From Providencia rettgeri (GTDB taxonomy: Bacteria; Pseudomonadota; Gammaproteobacteria; Enterobacterales; Enterobacteriaceae): a stretch of DNA of 64,000 bases. Made by a program: the position numbers and the translations under genes. The notes beneath the pieces were generated by a model. The model searched no databases. It worked only from the letters and a program-made list of their open reading frames with translations, and was not told the DNA's origin. The DNA is taken from assembly GCF_001874625.1 (NCBI RefSeq), contig NZ_CP017671.1, positions 3,658,001-3,722,000 of the forward strand. The letters run 5' to 3'. This document shows, one piece after another, positions 55,118-63,429 of the stretch (within the stretch, counting starts at the first letter, position 1; the number at the start of each line of letters is the position of its first letter).

Positions 55118-56743
55118 TTAGATAAGTGGAGGAATAGACGGTAAAATAGGAACTTCAATCACCGTGGGTCCATTACGATTAAATGCTTCTTGGCAGGCTT
55201 TTTTGACTTCATCAACGGTTTGAGCCCTTACCGCGCTGCAACCGTATCCTTTACCCAATGCAACTATATCCAGGTTTGGAATATCAAGCCCCGGTACCCC
55301 CGGTGTTTTCTCAAGTACCGCAAATGATTTTAAAATCGCATACTCATTATTTTTAGGTATCACAAAAACAATCGGTAAATTATGTTGAGCTGCGCTCCAT
55401 AAACCCTGAATAGAATATTGCATTGAACCATCACCAATAATTGCCATCACAGGACGATGCCGCCCACTGTCTCTCTCTGCTAGTGCAATACCAACACTCG
55501 CGGGTAAATTCCAACCTAACGAACCACTCGCAAATGTATAAAAAGAGTCGGGTAACGTTATCGGCCATTCTTGGTGTAACTCGCCTAAATTAGACGGGGA
55601 TTCTTCAACAAGTACAGTATCTTCTGGGGAAACCTCTCTCAGAGCGCGGAATAACTGAGAGGCACTTAATATTTCCGAAGTGTTCTGAGTCTCTGCTGTA
55701 GAATGAGGAGCCATACCATGCGGTTGCTTAACCACTGTTTTAGCCATTTTTCTTGGCATCACCAATTGGTGCAACCCTTCCAGCGCTAAAACGGCATCAC
55801 TTAATAAACTATCACCAACAGGGGCTCTCCCCGCCTCAATAGGGTCATCTGTAATATGCAATAAGCGCATACCATCAGGGATATAGCTTCCCGCAACATA
55901 AGGGTAGTAGCGAAAAACGGGTGCACCGACCACAATAGCTAAATCATGACCTTTCAGTTTTTCTGATAATGGCTTTGTCGCAAAAGGCAATCCACCAGCA
56001 TATAAAGGATGATCCTCAGGAAATGGAGGCCGTTCGGATGCAGGAGCAGACCAGACTGGTACATTGATTTTTTCAGCCAATTGAATAGCCACATCCCACC
56101 CTTGTCCCCTTGCAATTGCTGAACCGTAAATCAAAACGGGGTTTTCAGCGTTAGATAAAGCAGTTGCAAATTCCTGTAAACGAAGAGGATCATAACCAAT
56201 ACGCTCCGAAACTGAACGAACAGTTGGCATAGTCATTTGTGTCTCTTTATCCCAGTCATCCAGCGGAATTGATAAAAACACAGGCCCTGCGGGTGGTTGC
56301 AACGCCATAGCATAAGCCCGCATAAATGCAGCAGGGACATCTTCAGCACGTACAGGCTGATAGCTCCATTTCACCCACGGTTTCGGAAGTGTTTCGGGTT
56401 CGATATTTGTCAGCCAAGGTTCCATTAATAACATTTCTCTCGTTTGGTTGCCGGCAGTAATAATCAATGGTGTCCGGTTCATATAGGCGGTTAATATATT
56501 ACTCATCGCATTACTTAAACCTGCTGATGTATGTACATTCACCATAGCAACCTTACGCATACCTTGAGCATAACCATCAGCTGCGGCAACAGCCGAAGAC
56601 TCATGTAAAGTTTGGATGTAACGAAAATCACTCGGAAAATCTTTTAAAAATGTTTCTTCTGTTGAGCCTGGATTGCCAAAAACGGTTGTTACACCTAATT
56701 TACGTAATAATTCGAATGTTACCTGCCGAATGGTTTTTTTCAT
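55118..56743 (-). CDS. mdlC: Thiamine-diphosphate enzyme, benzoylformate decarboxylase-like
   Basis: A 541-residue ThDP-dependent decarboxylase most like Pseudomonas MdlC (528 aa), which converts benzoylformate to benzaldehyde and CO2. It has the active-site Ser of FGNPGSTE, the ThDP-activating Glu in TLHESSAVAAADGYAQ, the catalytic His in NVHTSAG, and the cofactor motif GDGSMQYSIQGLW...N. The rest of a mandelate pathway is not here, so the substrate could be another 2-keto acid; the gene symbol is tentative. Single-gene unit with its own terminator. Confidence 0.75.
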   Translation of the reverse strand: MKKTIRQVTFELLRKLGVTTVFGNPGSTEETFLKDFPSDFRYIQTLHESSAVAAADGYAQGMRKVAMVNVHTSAGLSNAMSNILTAYMNRTPLIITAGNQTREMLLMEPWLTNIEPETLPKPWVKWSYQPVRAEDVPAAFMRAYAMALQPPAGPVFLSIPLDDWDKETQMTMPTVRSVSERIGYDPLRLQEFATALSNAENPVLIYGSAIARGQGWDVAIQLAEKINVPVWSAPASERPPFPEDHPLYAGGLPFATKPLSEKLKGHDLAIVVGAPVFRYYPYVAGSYIPDGMRLLHITDDPIEAGRAPVGDSLLSDAVLALEGLHQLVMPRKMAKTVVKQPHGMAPHSTAETQNTSEILSASQLFRALREVSPEDTVLVEESPSNLGELHQEWPITLPDSFYTFASGSLGWNLPASVGIALAERDSGRHRPVMAIIGDGSMQYSIQGLWSAAQHNLPIVFVIPKNNEYAILKSFAVLEKTPGVPGLDIPNLDIVALGKGYGCSAVRAQTVDEVKKACQEAFNRNGPTVIEVPILPSIPPLI

Positions 56744-57516
56744 TTAAAACACTCCATAAAAATCATCATAACTAAGTGGGCTACCGAGTAATCTTATAAG
56801 CCTTGATCAAACTACATTCTCCATTGATTTACATAAGCTTTAGTAATACATCATAGCAAAAATTTTATTCTCACTATATTAAGAAAAAATAAGACTTTAA
56901 AATAAAAATGAGTGTCAACAATCTTTTATTAAGATAAAAAACAAATAGTTAAACTATTAACCTATTATGATAATAATAAAAAGATGCTGAAAAACACTAA
57001 ATAACAATATACAAACAAAATTAAACTGTGATTTTTGTTAATAATAATGTTATTTATTTAATTCTAAGCCATAAATTTAAAATCGGTATTGTCACTATTT
57101 AAAATGCTAATTTTTTGATACAAACCTTATATTATTCATACAGATTACTATTTTGTTTTCTTACTAGTGGCGGTTTTCTTTTATGTCACACATCACACTT
57201 CTTATCATTCCTTTCGATTATCTCTTTACCTTTCTCAGATAAAAAAACACCTCATTTACACCATTATCATTACGATATAAAAACGGCACAAAAACAAAAA
57301 AAACCATAAAAACAAATAATTAGTGATATTCTCACAAAAATACTCAACGACGAAAAAAACAATATCTAAATAGTGTTATAGATCATGGTTAACTAAAAGT
57401 TATAGATACCCAAACAAAACTCATTGTTAAACAAAAGTTAAGCAAAGTAATTTAATTTGTCGCTAATGTTAAATAACAACAGTGAAAGTTCTGGTAAACT
57501 AACTTGAGGTAAAATA
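56744..57516. other. Long AT-rich region upstream of gltS
   Basis: About 770 bases. One 64-codon frame (57115-57309) has no ribosome-binding site and a low-complexity product, so I reject it. Near the right end are two copies of a 15-17 bp motif (57388 and 57426) also found upstream of dadA. The gltS ribosome-binding GAGG is 8 bases before its ATG. Confidence 0.5.
57388..57440 (+). repeat. Two copies of a GTTAAnnAAAAGTTA motif upstream of gltS
   Basis: GTTAACTAAAAGTTATA (57388-57404) and GTTAAACAAAAGTTA (57426-57440) are direct repeats 38 bp apart. A third copy, GTTAACCAAAAGTTATA, is at 59834-59850 upstream of dadA and matches the first in 16 of 17 bases. They are likely sites for a shared regulator. 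Confidence 0.55.
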
Positions 57517-58722
57517 ATGATCCTAGATGCCAGCTACACTTTATTAGTCGCTTGTTTGGCGCTATTGATTGGTATGTTTGTCGTTAAATACACACCATTT
57601 CTTCAAAAAAACCATATTCCTGAAGCCGTTGTCGGTGGGTTTATTGTTGCCATAATTTTATTAATCGTTGATAAAACAGTAGGTTATTCATTTACTTTCG
57701 ATGCTTCACTACAAAGCATTCTAATGATCACCTTCTTCTCATCAATTGGGTTAAGTTCAGATTTTTCTCGATTAATAAAAGGAGGGAAACCTCTCGTTTT
57801 ATTAACCATCGCAGTAACCATTTTGATTACCATTCAAAATACAGTAGGAATGGGAATGGCGGTTTTATTAAATGAAAGCCCATTTATTGGTTTAATTGCG
57901 GGGTCAGTGACGTTAACCGGTGGGCATGGTAATGCAGGAGCTTGGGGGCCAATACTGGCTGATAAATACGGTGTCACAGGTGCAGTTGAATTAGCGATGG
58001 CTTGCGCTACCCTCGGTTTAGTCTTAGGTGGGTTAATTGGTGGTCCTGTTGCTCGTCACTTATTGAAAAAAGTCACTATTCCAAAAGCCACTGAACTTGA
58101 AAAAGAAACAATTATTGAGGCTTTTGAACAACCTAGCGTTAAGCGGAAAATTAATGCAAATAATGTGATTGAGACCATTTCGATGTTAATTATCTGCATC
58201 GTCGCTGGTGGATATATCAGTGAATTATTTAAAGATACCGTGTTGCATTTACCTACTTTTGTGTGGTGTTTATTTGTTGGTATTATTATCCGTAATGTAT
58301 TAACCCATGTATTTAAGCATGAGGTTTTTGAGCCAACCGTTGATGTATTAGGTAGTGTCGCATTATCACTATTTTTAGCCATGGCATTAATGTCACTCAA
58401 ATTTGGTCAATTAGCGAGTATGGCTGGGCCTGTTTTAATCATCGTTGCCGTACAAACTATGGTTATGGTGCTATTCGCTTGTTTTGTTACCTTTAAGATG
58501 ATGGGTAAAGATTATGATGCTGTCGTTATTAGTGCAGGGCATTGTGGCTTTGGTATGGGGGCAACCCCTACAGCTATTGCCAATATGCAAACAGTTACCA
58601 AAGCTTTTAGCCCATCACATAAAGCCTTTTTAGTTGTTCCAATGGTTGGAGCCTTTATTGTTGATATTGCAAATAGCATCATAATTAAGATCTTTATTGA
58701 AATCGGTACTTACTTTACTTAA
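57517..58722 (+). CDS. gltS: Sodium/glutamate symporter GltS
   Basis: A 401-residue carrier, the same length as E. coli GltS, with about ten to twelve hydrophobic segments in two inverted halves. Each half has the re-entrant loop typical of the family: GSVTLTGGHGNAGAWG in the first and SAGHCGFGMGATPTAIANMQ in the second. It imports L- or D-glutamate with Na+. It lies upstream of a LysR regulator and dadA-ridA, all on the same strand; a strong hairpin separates it from them. Confidence 0.94.
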   Translation: MILDASYTLLVACLALLIGMFVVKYTPFLQKNHIPEAVVGGFIVAIILLIVDKTVGYSFTFDASLQSILMITFFSSIGLSSDFSRLIKGGKPLVLLTIAVTILITIQNTVGMGMAVLLNESPFIGLIAGSVTLTGGHGNAGAWGPILADKYGVTGAVELAMACATLGLVLGGLIGGPVARHLLKKVTIPKATELEKETIIEAFEQPSVKRKINANNVIETISMLIICIVAGGYISELFKDTVLHLPTFVWCLFVGIIIRNVLTHVFKHEVFEPTVDVLGSVALSLFLAMALMSLKFGQLASMAGPVLIIVAVQTMVMVLFACFVTFKMMGKDYDAVVISAGHCGFGMGATPTAIANMQTVTKAFSPSHKAFLVVPMVGAFIVDIANSIIIKIFIEIGTYFT

Positions 58723-58738
58723 CACGATAGTATAACTT

Positions 58739-58769
58739 GCGAGCCTATAACAAAAAGCTATAGGCTCGC
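58739..58769 (+). terminator. Terminator of gltS
   Basis: Perfect 11-bp stem GCGAGCCTATA/TATAGGCTCGC with a 9-base loop, followed by the pyrimidine-rich TTCTCTGTTTCTTTT, 17 bases after the stop. Confidence 0.8.
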
Positions 58770-58853
58770 TTCTCTGTTTCTTTTCAGTTACCCACGTTTC
58801 CCCTCAAAGACTATTGAACTTTACTGGTTCCTTTGCGCTAAGAAAAACTTGAT

Positions 58854-58956
58854 TAGCGAAAAATAGAGTAATCGCTCACATTCATCGTAACAACGTGATG
58901 ACTTATCCGGATTAATTTAAATGATTTCGCTAACATAGTGATATAGCGAAAAATAG
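58854..58956 (+). promoter_or_regulatory. Operator region of the LysR gene
   Basis: The dyad TTTCGCTA-N11-TAGCGAAA (58925-58951), arms 8 bp, has the T-N11-A type spacing of LysR-family sites and ends 18 bases before the ATG. The right arm is part of TAGCGAAAAATAG (58944-58956), which occurs again at 58854-58866, 90 bp upstream. This fits autoregulation with a distal recognition half-site. Confidence 0.65.
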
Positions 58957-58969
58957 TAGGTTTTATACA

Positions 58970-59878
58970 ATGAAATTAAGGCATCTTGATATTTTTTATG
59001 CAGTCATGACCTGTGGGTCTTTAACTCGTGCAGCAGAAGTTTTACATATTTCACAACCAGCAGCCAGTAAAGCCTTAAAACATGCAGAGCAACAACTTGG
59101 GCTAGTGTTATTTCAGCGGATAAGAGGGAAATTGCTCCCTACTGATGAAGCCAATTTGCTGTTTGAAGAAGCCAAAGAAGTTTATCACAACTTAGAAAAG
59201 CTAAGAATTTTAGCACAAAACTTATCACGTAACCCTCAGGGTAAACTTGCTGTAGGGTGTCTCCCCAGCTTGGGGTTAAACCTCGTTCCCGAAGTAACGG
59301 CTCTGTTTATAAAAAAACATCCCAATATTAAACTGACCATAGGAACACATCACACAACAGATATTATGCAGTTATTAACTCAGCAAGACTTAGATATTGG
59401 CATAGGCTTCAACTTAAGTATTGAAGGTGGGATCACAATGCTGCCGATTGCTAATATTCCGTTGGTCTATGTAGACAGTAAACCACCATCACACTCACCT
59501 GTTTCTCTTATCGATATTGATCAACAGCGTTGGATACACCCTGGCTCAGATTCATTGGCTCAATTATTACAAGAACGCCATGAGTTTTTAGAGTCAAACA
59601 TTAGCGTTCATACTTATCATATGGCAGCTGAATTCGTCCAAGCTGGGTTGGGGTGTAGCATCACCGATATTTTCTCAGCTGAGCATACCTTACCCGAATC
59701 AATGATTTACCCTCTCAAAGAAGATTTACAGCTCGCAGTCTCCGTCTTTCATCGCGCGGATAGACCATTAACGAAAGCGGCACAAAATTACGTCAATACA
59801 TTGACGTTAACTTTGGAAAAAAGGAATAAAACAGTTAACCAAAAGTTATACTCTGGTAATGAAAACTCAATTGTTTAG
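58970..59878 (+). CDS. LysR-family regulator upstream of dadA
   Basis: A 302-residue LysR-type activator. The helix-turn-helix is at 3-60 (LRHLDIFYAVMTCGSLTRAAEVLHISQPAASKALKHAEQQLG), followed by an effector-binding domain. The fold and N-terminus resemble the ArgP/NodD-like amino-acid branch used to regulate D-amino-acid or opine catabolism. Its gene precedes dadA by 56 bases on the same strand. A site identical in type to those upstream of gltS lies in its last codons. Confidence 0.86.
   Translation: MKLRHLDIFYAVMTCGSLTRAAEVLHISQPAASKALKHAEQQLGLVLFQRIRGKLLPTDEANLLFEEAKEVYHNLEKLRILAQNLSRNPQGKLAVGCLPSLGLNLVPEVTALFIKKHPNIKLTIGTHHTTDIMQLLTQQDLDIGIGFNLSIEGGITMLPIANIPLVYVDSKPPSHSPVSLIDIDQQRWIHPGSDSLAQLLQERHEFLESNISVHTYHMAAEFVQAGLGCSITDIFSAEHTLPESMIYPLKEDLQLAVSVFHRADRPLTKAAQNYVNTLTLTLEKRNKTVNQKLYSGNENSIV
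59834..59850 (+). repeat. Third copy of the gltS-type motif, upstream of dadA
   Basis: GTTAACCAAAAGTTATA lies within the last codons of the LysR gene, about 85-100 bases before dadA, and differs by one base from the copy at 57388-57404. Confidence 0.5.
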
Positions 59879-59934
59879 TTAACCTATTCACCGTTAAATA
59901 ATAACTCCTTAGTGATTATTGGTTATAGAATATT

Positions 59935-61176
59935 ATGGCTAAACATGTGGTGATTATCGGTGCCGGTGTGATTGGACTAAGTACCGCATATGCATTAATT
60001 AAAGCGGGGCAAACTGTCACGTTAATTGAGTCTGAAACAGATGTTGGAATGCACACCAGTTTTGCAAATGGTGGTCAGCTTAGTTATCGCTATGTGTCCC
60101 CACTCGCCGATGCTGGTGTGCCTTTACAAGGTTTGCGTTGGATGGGGAAAAACGACTCGCCTTTAAATTTAAAGATAACCCCGTCTGTGCACCAATGGTC
60201 TTGGTTAGCACAATTCACATTAGCTTGTAACCGAAAAACCAATAGAATCAACGGAGACCATCTTTTACGCTTATCATTATTAAGCCAAAATATGATGAAT
60301 TTATGGCGTCAAAAAGGTGATTTAGGCGATTTTGCGTGGGAAAAATCAGGCAAACTGATTATCCACCGTGATTCGAAAAGCTTTCTAAAAGCCAGCGAAA
60401 CCGCCGATAAACAATTCCAAAAAACATTAACACCCGCTGAAATCATCGAACTGGAACCCTCTTTAAAACATATACAGTCCCAATTAGTCGGTGCCATCTA
60501 TGCTCCTGATGATGAAAGTGCTGATTGTTATTTGTTCTGTAAAAATCTCCTGCAATATTTGCAAACTCAACCGCAATTTAATCTTTGTTTACAACAATCA
60601 GTCCAATATTTCATTAAACAAGATAACCGTATTACAGGCGTAGCGACACACCAGGGAATAATTCAAGCCGATGATTTTATTGTTTGTGCAGGTAACGGCA
60701 GTCGTGAATTATTGAAGTCGCTCAAAATTAATGTGCCAATATTAGGTCTTAAAGGGTATAGCTTAAGTGTGAAATATCCACAAACAGAAAATACAGTACC
60801 TAAAATTAACGTGACTGATTACGGAAATAAGATTGTCTATGCCAAACTTAATGACCAACTCCGTATTGCTGCCATGGTCGATATTGGATATGACACGGCT
60901 GGCTTACGCGAAAATAGAATAAAAGCGCTCAAAAAAATCATAAAAAAAACCTTTCCTGAGCTACCACAAGTTGATAGCGCCGAAAGTTGGTTTGGTTTAC
61001 GTCCATCAACACCTAAAGGACCCCCAATTTTAGGAAAAACTGCATACCACAATTTGTGGCTAAATATTGGTCACGGAAGTTTAGGTTTCACACTCGCTGC
61101 TGGTAGTGCAGAAATATTAACTAAACTTATTACAGAACAAAAATCACCTATTTCTTTAACTGGATTCACGAGGTAA
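59935..61176 (+). CDS. dadA: D-amino acid dehydrogenase (DadA family)
   Basis: A 413-residue FAD-dependent oxidoreductase that oxidises D-amino acids to 2-oxo acids, passing electrons to the respiratory chain. It has the N-terminal FAD fingerprint VVIIGAGVIGLSTAY (5-19), the DadA-typical FANGGQLSYRYVSPLADAGVP, and the C-terminal GLRPSTPKGPPILGKT and NIGHGSLGFTLAAGSA. It is a second-type DadA, not adjacent to an alanine racemase. The RidA gene starts 2 bases after its stop. Confidence 0.87.
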   Translation: MAKHVVIIGAGVIGLSTAYALIKAGQTVTLIESETDVGMHTSFANGGQLSYRYVSPLADAGVPLQGLRWMGKNDSPLNLKITPSVHQWSWLAQFTLACNRKTNRINGDHLLRLSLLSQNMMNLWRQKGDLGDFAWEKSGKLIIHRDSKSFLKASETADKQFQKTLTPAEIIELEPSLKHIQSQLVGAIYAPDDESADCYLFCKNLLQYLQTQPQFNLCLQQSVQYFIKQDNRITGVATHQGIIQADDFIVCAGNGSRELLKSLKINVPILGLKGYSLSVKYPQTENTVPKINVTDYGNKIVYAKLNDQLRIAAMVDIGYDTAGLRENRIKALKKIIKKTFPELPQVDSAESWFGLRPSTPKGPPILGKTAYHNLWLNIGHGSLGFTLAAGSAEILTKLITEQKSPISLTGFTR

Positions 61177-61178
61177 CT

Positions 61179-61532
61179 ATGCCCATTAAACGTAATAACC
61201 CAAAACCACGCTTAGCTGATAGTGTTGAACATGCAGGCATTGTTTATTTATCAGGGCAGGTACCGAATGATTTAACTGGCGATATTACGCAACAAACTGA
61301 AGAAGTTTTTGCGAAAATAGATGCTTTATTAGCAGCAAGCAACAGTGATAAAACCCGTATTTTATCTGCTCAAGTTTGGATTAAAAATATGGCGAGAGAC
61401 TTTTCCGCCTTTAATGCAGCATGGGAAAATTGGATGCCTGTAGAAAATAGCCCTGCGCGTGCAGCGGTTGAAGCTAATATGGCTCGTGACCAAGTACTTG
61501 TTGAGATTATGGTTATTGCTTCCCAGTCCTAA
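61179..61532 (+). CDS. RidA-family protein, partner of DadA
   Basis: A 117-residue RidA-family protein with the conserved VYLSGQVPNDL, EVFAKIDALLAASNSDKTRILSAQVWIKNM, and ARAAVEANMARDQVLVEIMVIA. The C-terminal Arg in MARDQVLVEI is at a position compatible with imine hydrolysis. In amino-acid oxidase neighbourhoods it should hydrolyse the reactive imine released by DadA. It is translationally coupled to dadA with a GAGG site in the dadA end. Confidence 0.86.
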   Translation: MPIKRNNPKPRLADSVEHAGIVYLSGQVPNDLTGDITQQTEEVFAKIDALLAASNSDKTRILSAQVWIKNMARDFSAFNAAWENWMPVENSPARAAVEANMARDQVLVEIMVIASQS

Positions 61533-61562
61533 TATACTTTAACTGTATACCTCGCTATCAAT

Positions 61563-61602
61563 AAAAACAGTGAGGCCTAAAATTAAAGGCTCACTGTTTT
61601 TT
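61563..61602. terminator. Bidirectional terminator between ridA and xdhC
   Basis: Arms AAAACAGTGAGGCCT and AGGCTCACTGTTTT (one bulge) follow the ridA stop by about 30 bases and end in a T-run on both strands. Confidence 0.85.
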
Positions 61603-61650
61603 CATCCAAGCCATGGTTAGGAAACTTTAGTTTTCAATATCACATGCTAT

Positions 61651-62661
61651 TTAAGCTGTCGTCATCAACTTTTTCTTATCACATACCTGATTAGACAAAT
61701 TCACCCCATTTTTATAAGCAACAATATCCGCCATAATAGCTAATGCTATCTCAGGGGGGGTTTTGCTCCCAATAGGAATACCAATAGGTGCATGAATACG
61801 CTTAATTTCATCGACTGACATACCGCCCGTCTCAACTAAACGCTCTCTTCGACGAGCGCTTGTTCTTACAGAGCCCATTGCACCAATATAGAATGCATCT
61901 GTATTTACCGCTTCCATTAATGTCAAATCATCGATCCGCGGGTCATGAGTTAATGAAACTATTGCACTATTAGGAGAACACCCCTTTTCTTCTAAATAAC
62001 GGGCAGGAAATACAGGTATAGTTTCTATCTGAGAGGGAATTTGCTGCGAAAAACGTGATAACTCATCATTTCTATGATCACAAATAATCACTTCAAAGCC
62101 TAAAGTGAGTGCAAAATTAGCACAATAAGCGCCAACTGTTGAAATGCCAGCAATAATCAGTTTTGGGGGAGCTGCAATGTATAATTGAATATCGTGACCA
62201 TCTCGTTCTATCTGTGTTGAAAACTCAATATCCTTTACCGTATTAATCATTCCGGGCTGCGGCAATGTCACTTTTTTGATAATTGCAGAATAACCCAATA
62301 ATGCATTTTGAATTTCGATTAGATAATTAAGTGATTTTTCATTATTTGGTAAATATTCTATTAAAACATCTAAACTCCCCTCACAGGGTAAATTTACTTT
62401 GGCTTCGATGCCACCTCGCCCATAACGTACGACTTGGCTGCTATCCGTATATTCAGTCTGTTTAATTCGTTGAATAAAGTCTTCCTCAATACAACCTCCA
62501 GAAAGCGAGCCTGAATACTGACCATCACTTCTTGCAACCAAAAGAGAGCCAGGGCTTCTAGGTGAAGAGCCATAAGTATTCAATACGGTACATAGCCAGA
62601 TAGGCCCTTCTTTTATCCAAACAACCGCTTGAGAGATAACAGAAACATCTTCACGCAACAT
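61651..62661 (-). CDS. XdhC-family molybdenum-enzyme maturation factor
   Basis: A 336-residue protein of the XdhC/CoxI family that binds molybdenum cofactor, promotes its sulfuration and inserts it into hydroxylases. The N-terminal XdhC_CoxI domain has GSSPRSPGSLLVARSDGQYSGSLSGGCIE (30-58) and the conserved cysteine in GGC; the C-terminal half is a Rossmann domain ending GAMGSVRTSARRRERL...PIGIPIGSKTPPEIALAIMADIVA. It lies 9 bases after the MobA-like gene and is divergent from the Mo-enzyme gene at 63430. Confidence 0.9.
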   Translation of the reverse strand: MLREDVSVISQAVVWIKEGPIWLCTVLNTYGSSPRSPGSLLVARSDGQYSGSLSGGCIEEDFIQRIKQTEYTDSSQVVRYGRGGIEAKVNLPCEGSLDVLIEYLPNNEKSLNYLIEIQNALLGYSAIIKKVTLPQPGMINTVKDIEFSTQIERDGHDIQLYIAAPPKLIIAGISTVGAYCANFALTLGFEVIICDHRNDELSRFSQQIPSQIETIPVFPARYLEEKGCSPNSAIVSLTHDPRIDDLTLMEAVNTDAFYIGAMGSVRTSARRRERLVETGGMSVDEIKRIHAPIGIPIGSKTPPEIALAIMADIVAYKNGVNLSNQVCDKKKLMTTA

Positions 62662-62670
62662 ATTTGCTCC

Positions 62671-63234
62671 CTATTTGTTATCAAAACTTGGATAGTCAAT
62701 GTCCTTAATAACATTTTTATCATTTATATCCATTTCATAAACAACATTATGGTGTAATAGCGATTTTGCACCTTCATCCCCCGTCAATCTAATTAAATCT
62801 AAATAGTATTTAGCAGATATCCCCACAGGATGACCAGGGCACCCCTGATATATAGGTCTTACTAATGAATGATAATTTAATTCATTAGCTACACATACAA
62901 ATAACTCACTATTTATATATGGCATATCCGCCAAATGAATCAACCACCCATCTAAGTGCCATGTTTCTTTAACACCTAATGCGATAGAATCACCCAGCCC
63001 ATCACTATTTAACAATGAAAATGAAATGTTAAACTGTAAGCAATTATTAATAACATCAACATTATTTGGGCGAGTAACCACATGAATCGGAAGCCCACTA
63101 CCCATTGAATTATATAAAGTTTTCTCAAAAACTGTTTGCTTATCAAGCACGAGATTTAATTTACTACCTTTACCTCCAGCCTTTTGAAAACGTTCACTTT
63201 TTCCTGCTGCTAATATTAAAATGCCAATATTCAT
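62671..63234 (-). CDS. MobA/MocA-like molybdenum cofactor nucleotidyltransferase
   Basis: A 187-residue NTP-transferase-fold protein. The nucleotide-binding motif is ILILAAGKSERFQKAGGKGSKL at the N-terminus, then GLGDSIALG and LIHLADMPYI with the conserved metal-binding Asp, and GCPGHPVGIS. It resembles MocA, which makes the cytosine dinucleotide form of the cofactor used by xanthine-dehydrogenase-type enzymes. It is co-transcribed with xdhC and divergent from the enzyme gene, so it probably supplies that enzyme. Confidence 0.85.
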   Translation of the reverse strand: MNIGILILAAGKSERFQKAGGKGSKLNLVLDKQTVFEKTLYNSMGSGLPIHVVTRPNNVDVINNCLQFNISFSLLNSDGLGDSIALGVKETWHLDGWLIHLADMPYINSELFVCVANELNYHSLVRPIYQGCPGHPVGISAKYYLDLIRLTGDEGAKSLLHHNVVYEMDINDKNVIKDIDYPSFDNK

Positions 63235-63429
63235 AGGTTACGTTATGTGTATATATATTTATTGCGTATCTCATAGATAAGGTATATTCAATAAGATAAC
63301 AAGCTTTAGTTTTCATTAATTTGCTAATTATTAGTAGTTGAACAATAGTTAAATGGATATAGAATAAATATCAATGCAATTATAAAAATAAAAACACTGA
63401 TACAGTAAAAATAAGTGTAAGGGTGTATT

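Noticed and set aside
57115-57309. 64-codon plus-strand open frame upstream of gltS
   Set aside because: No ribosome-binding site, Lys/Gln/Phe-rich low-complexity product, AT-rich noncoding-like composition.
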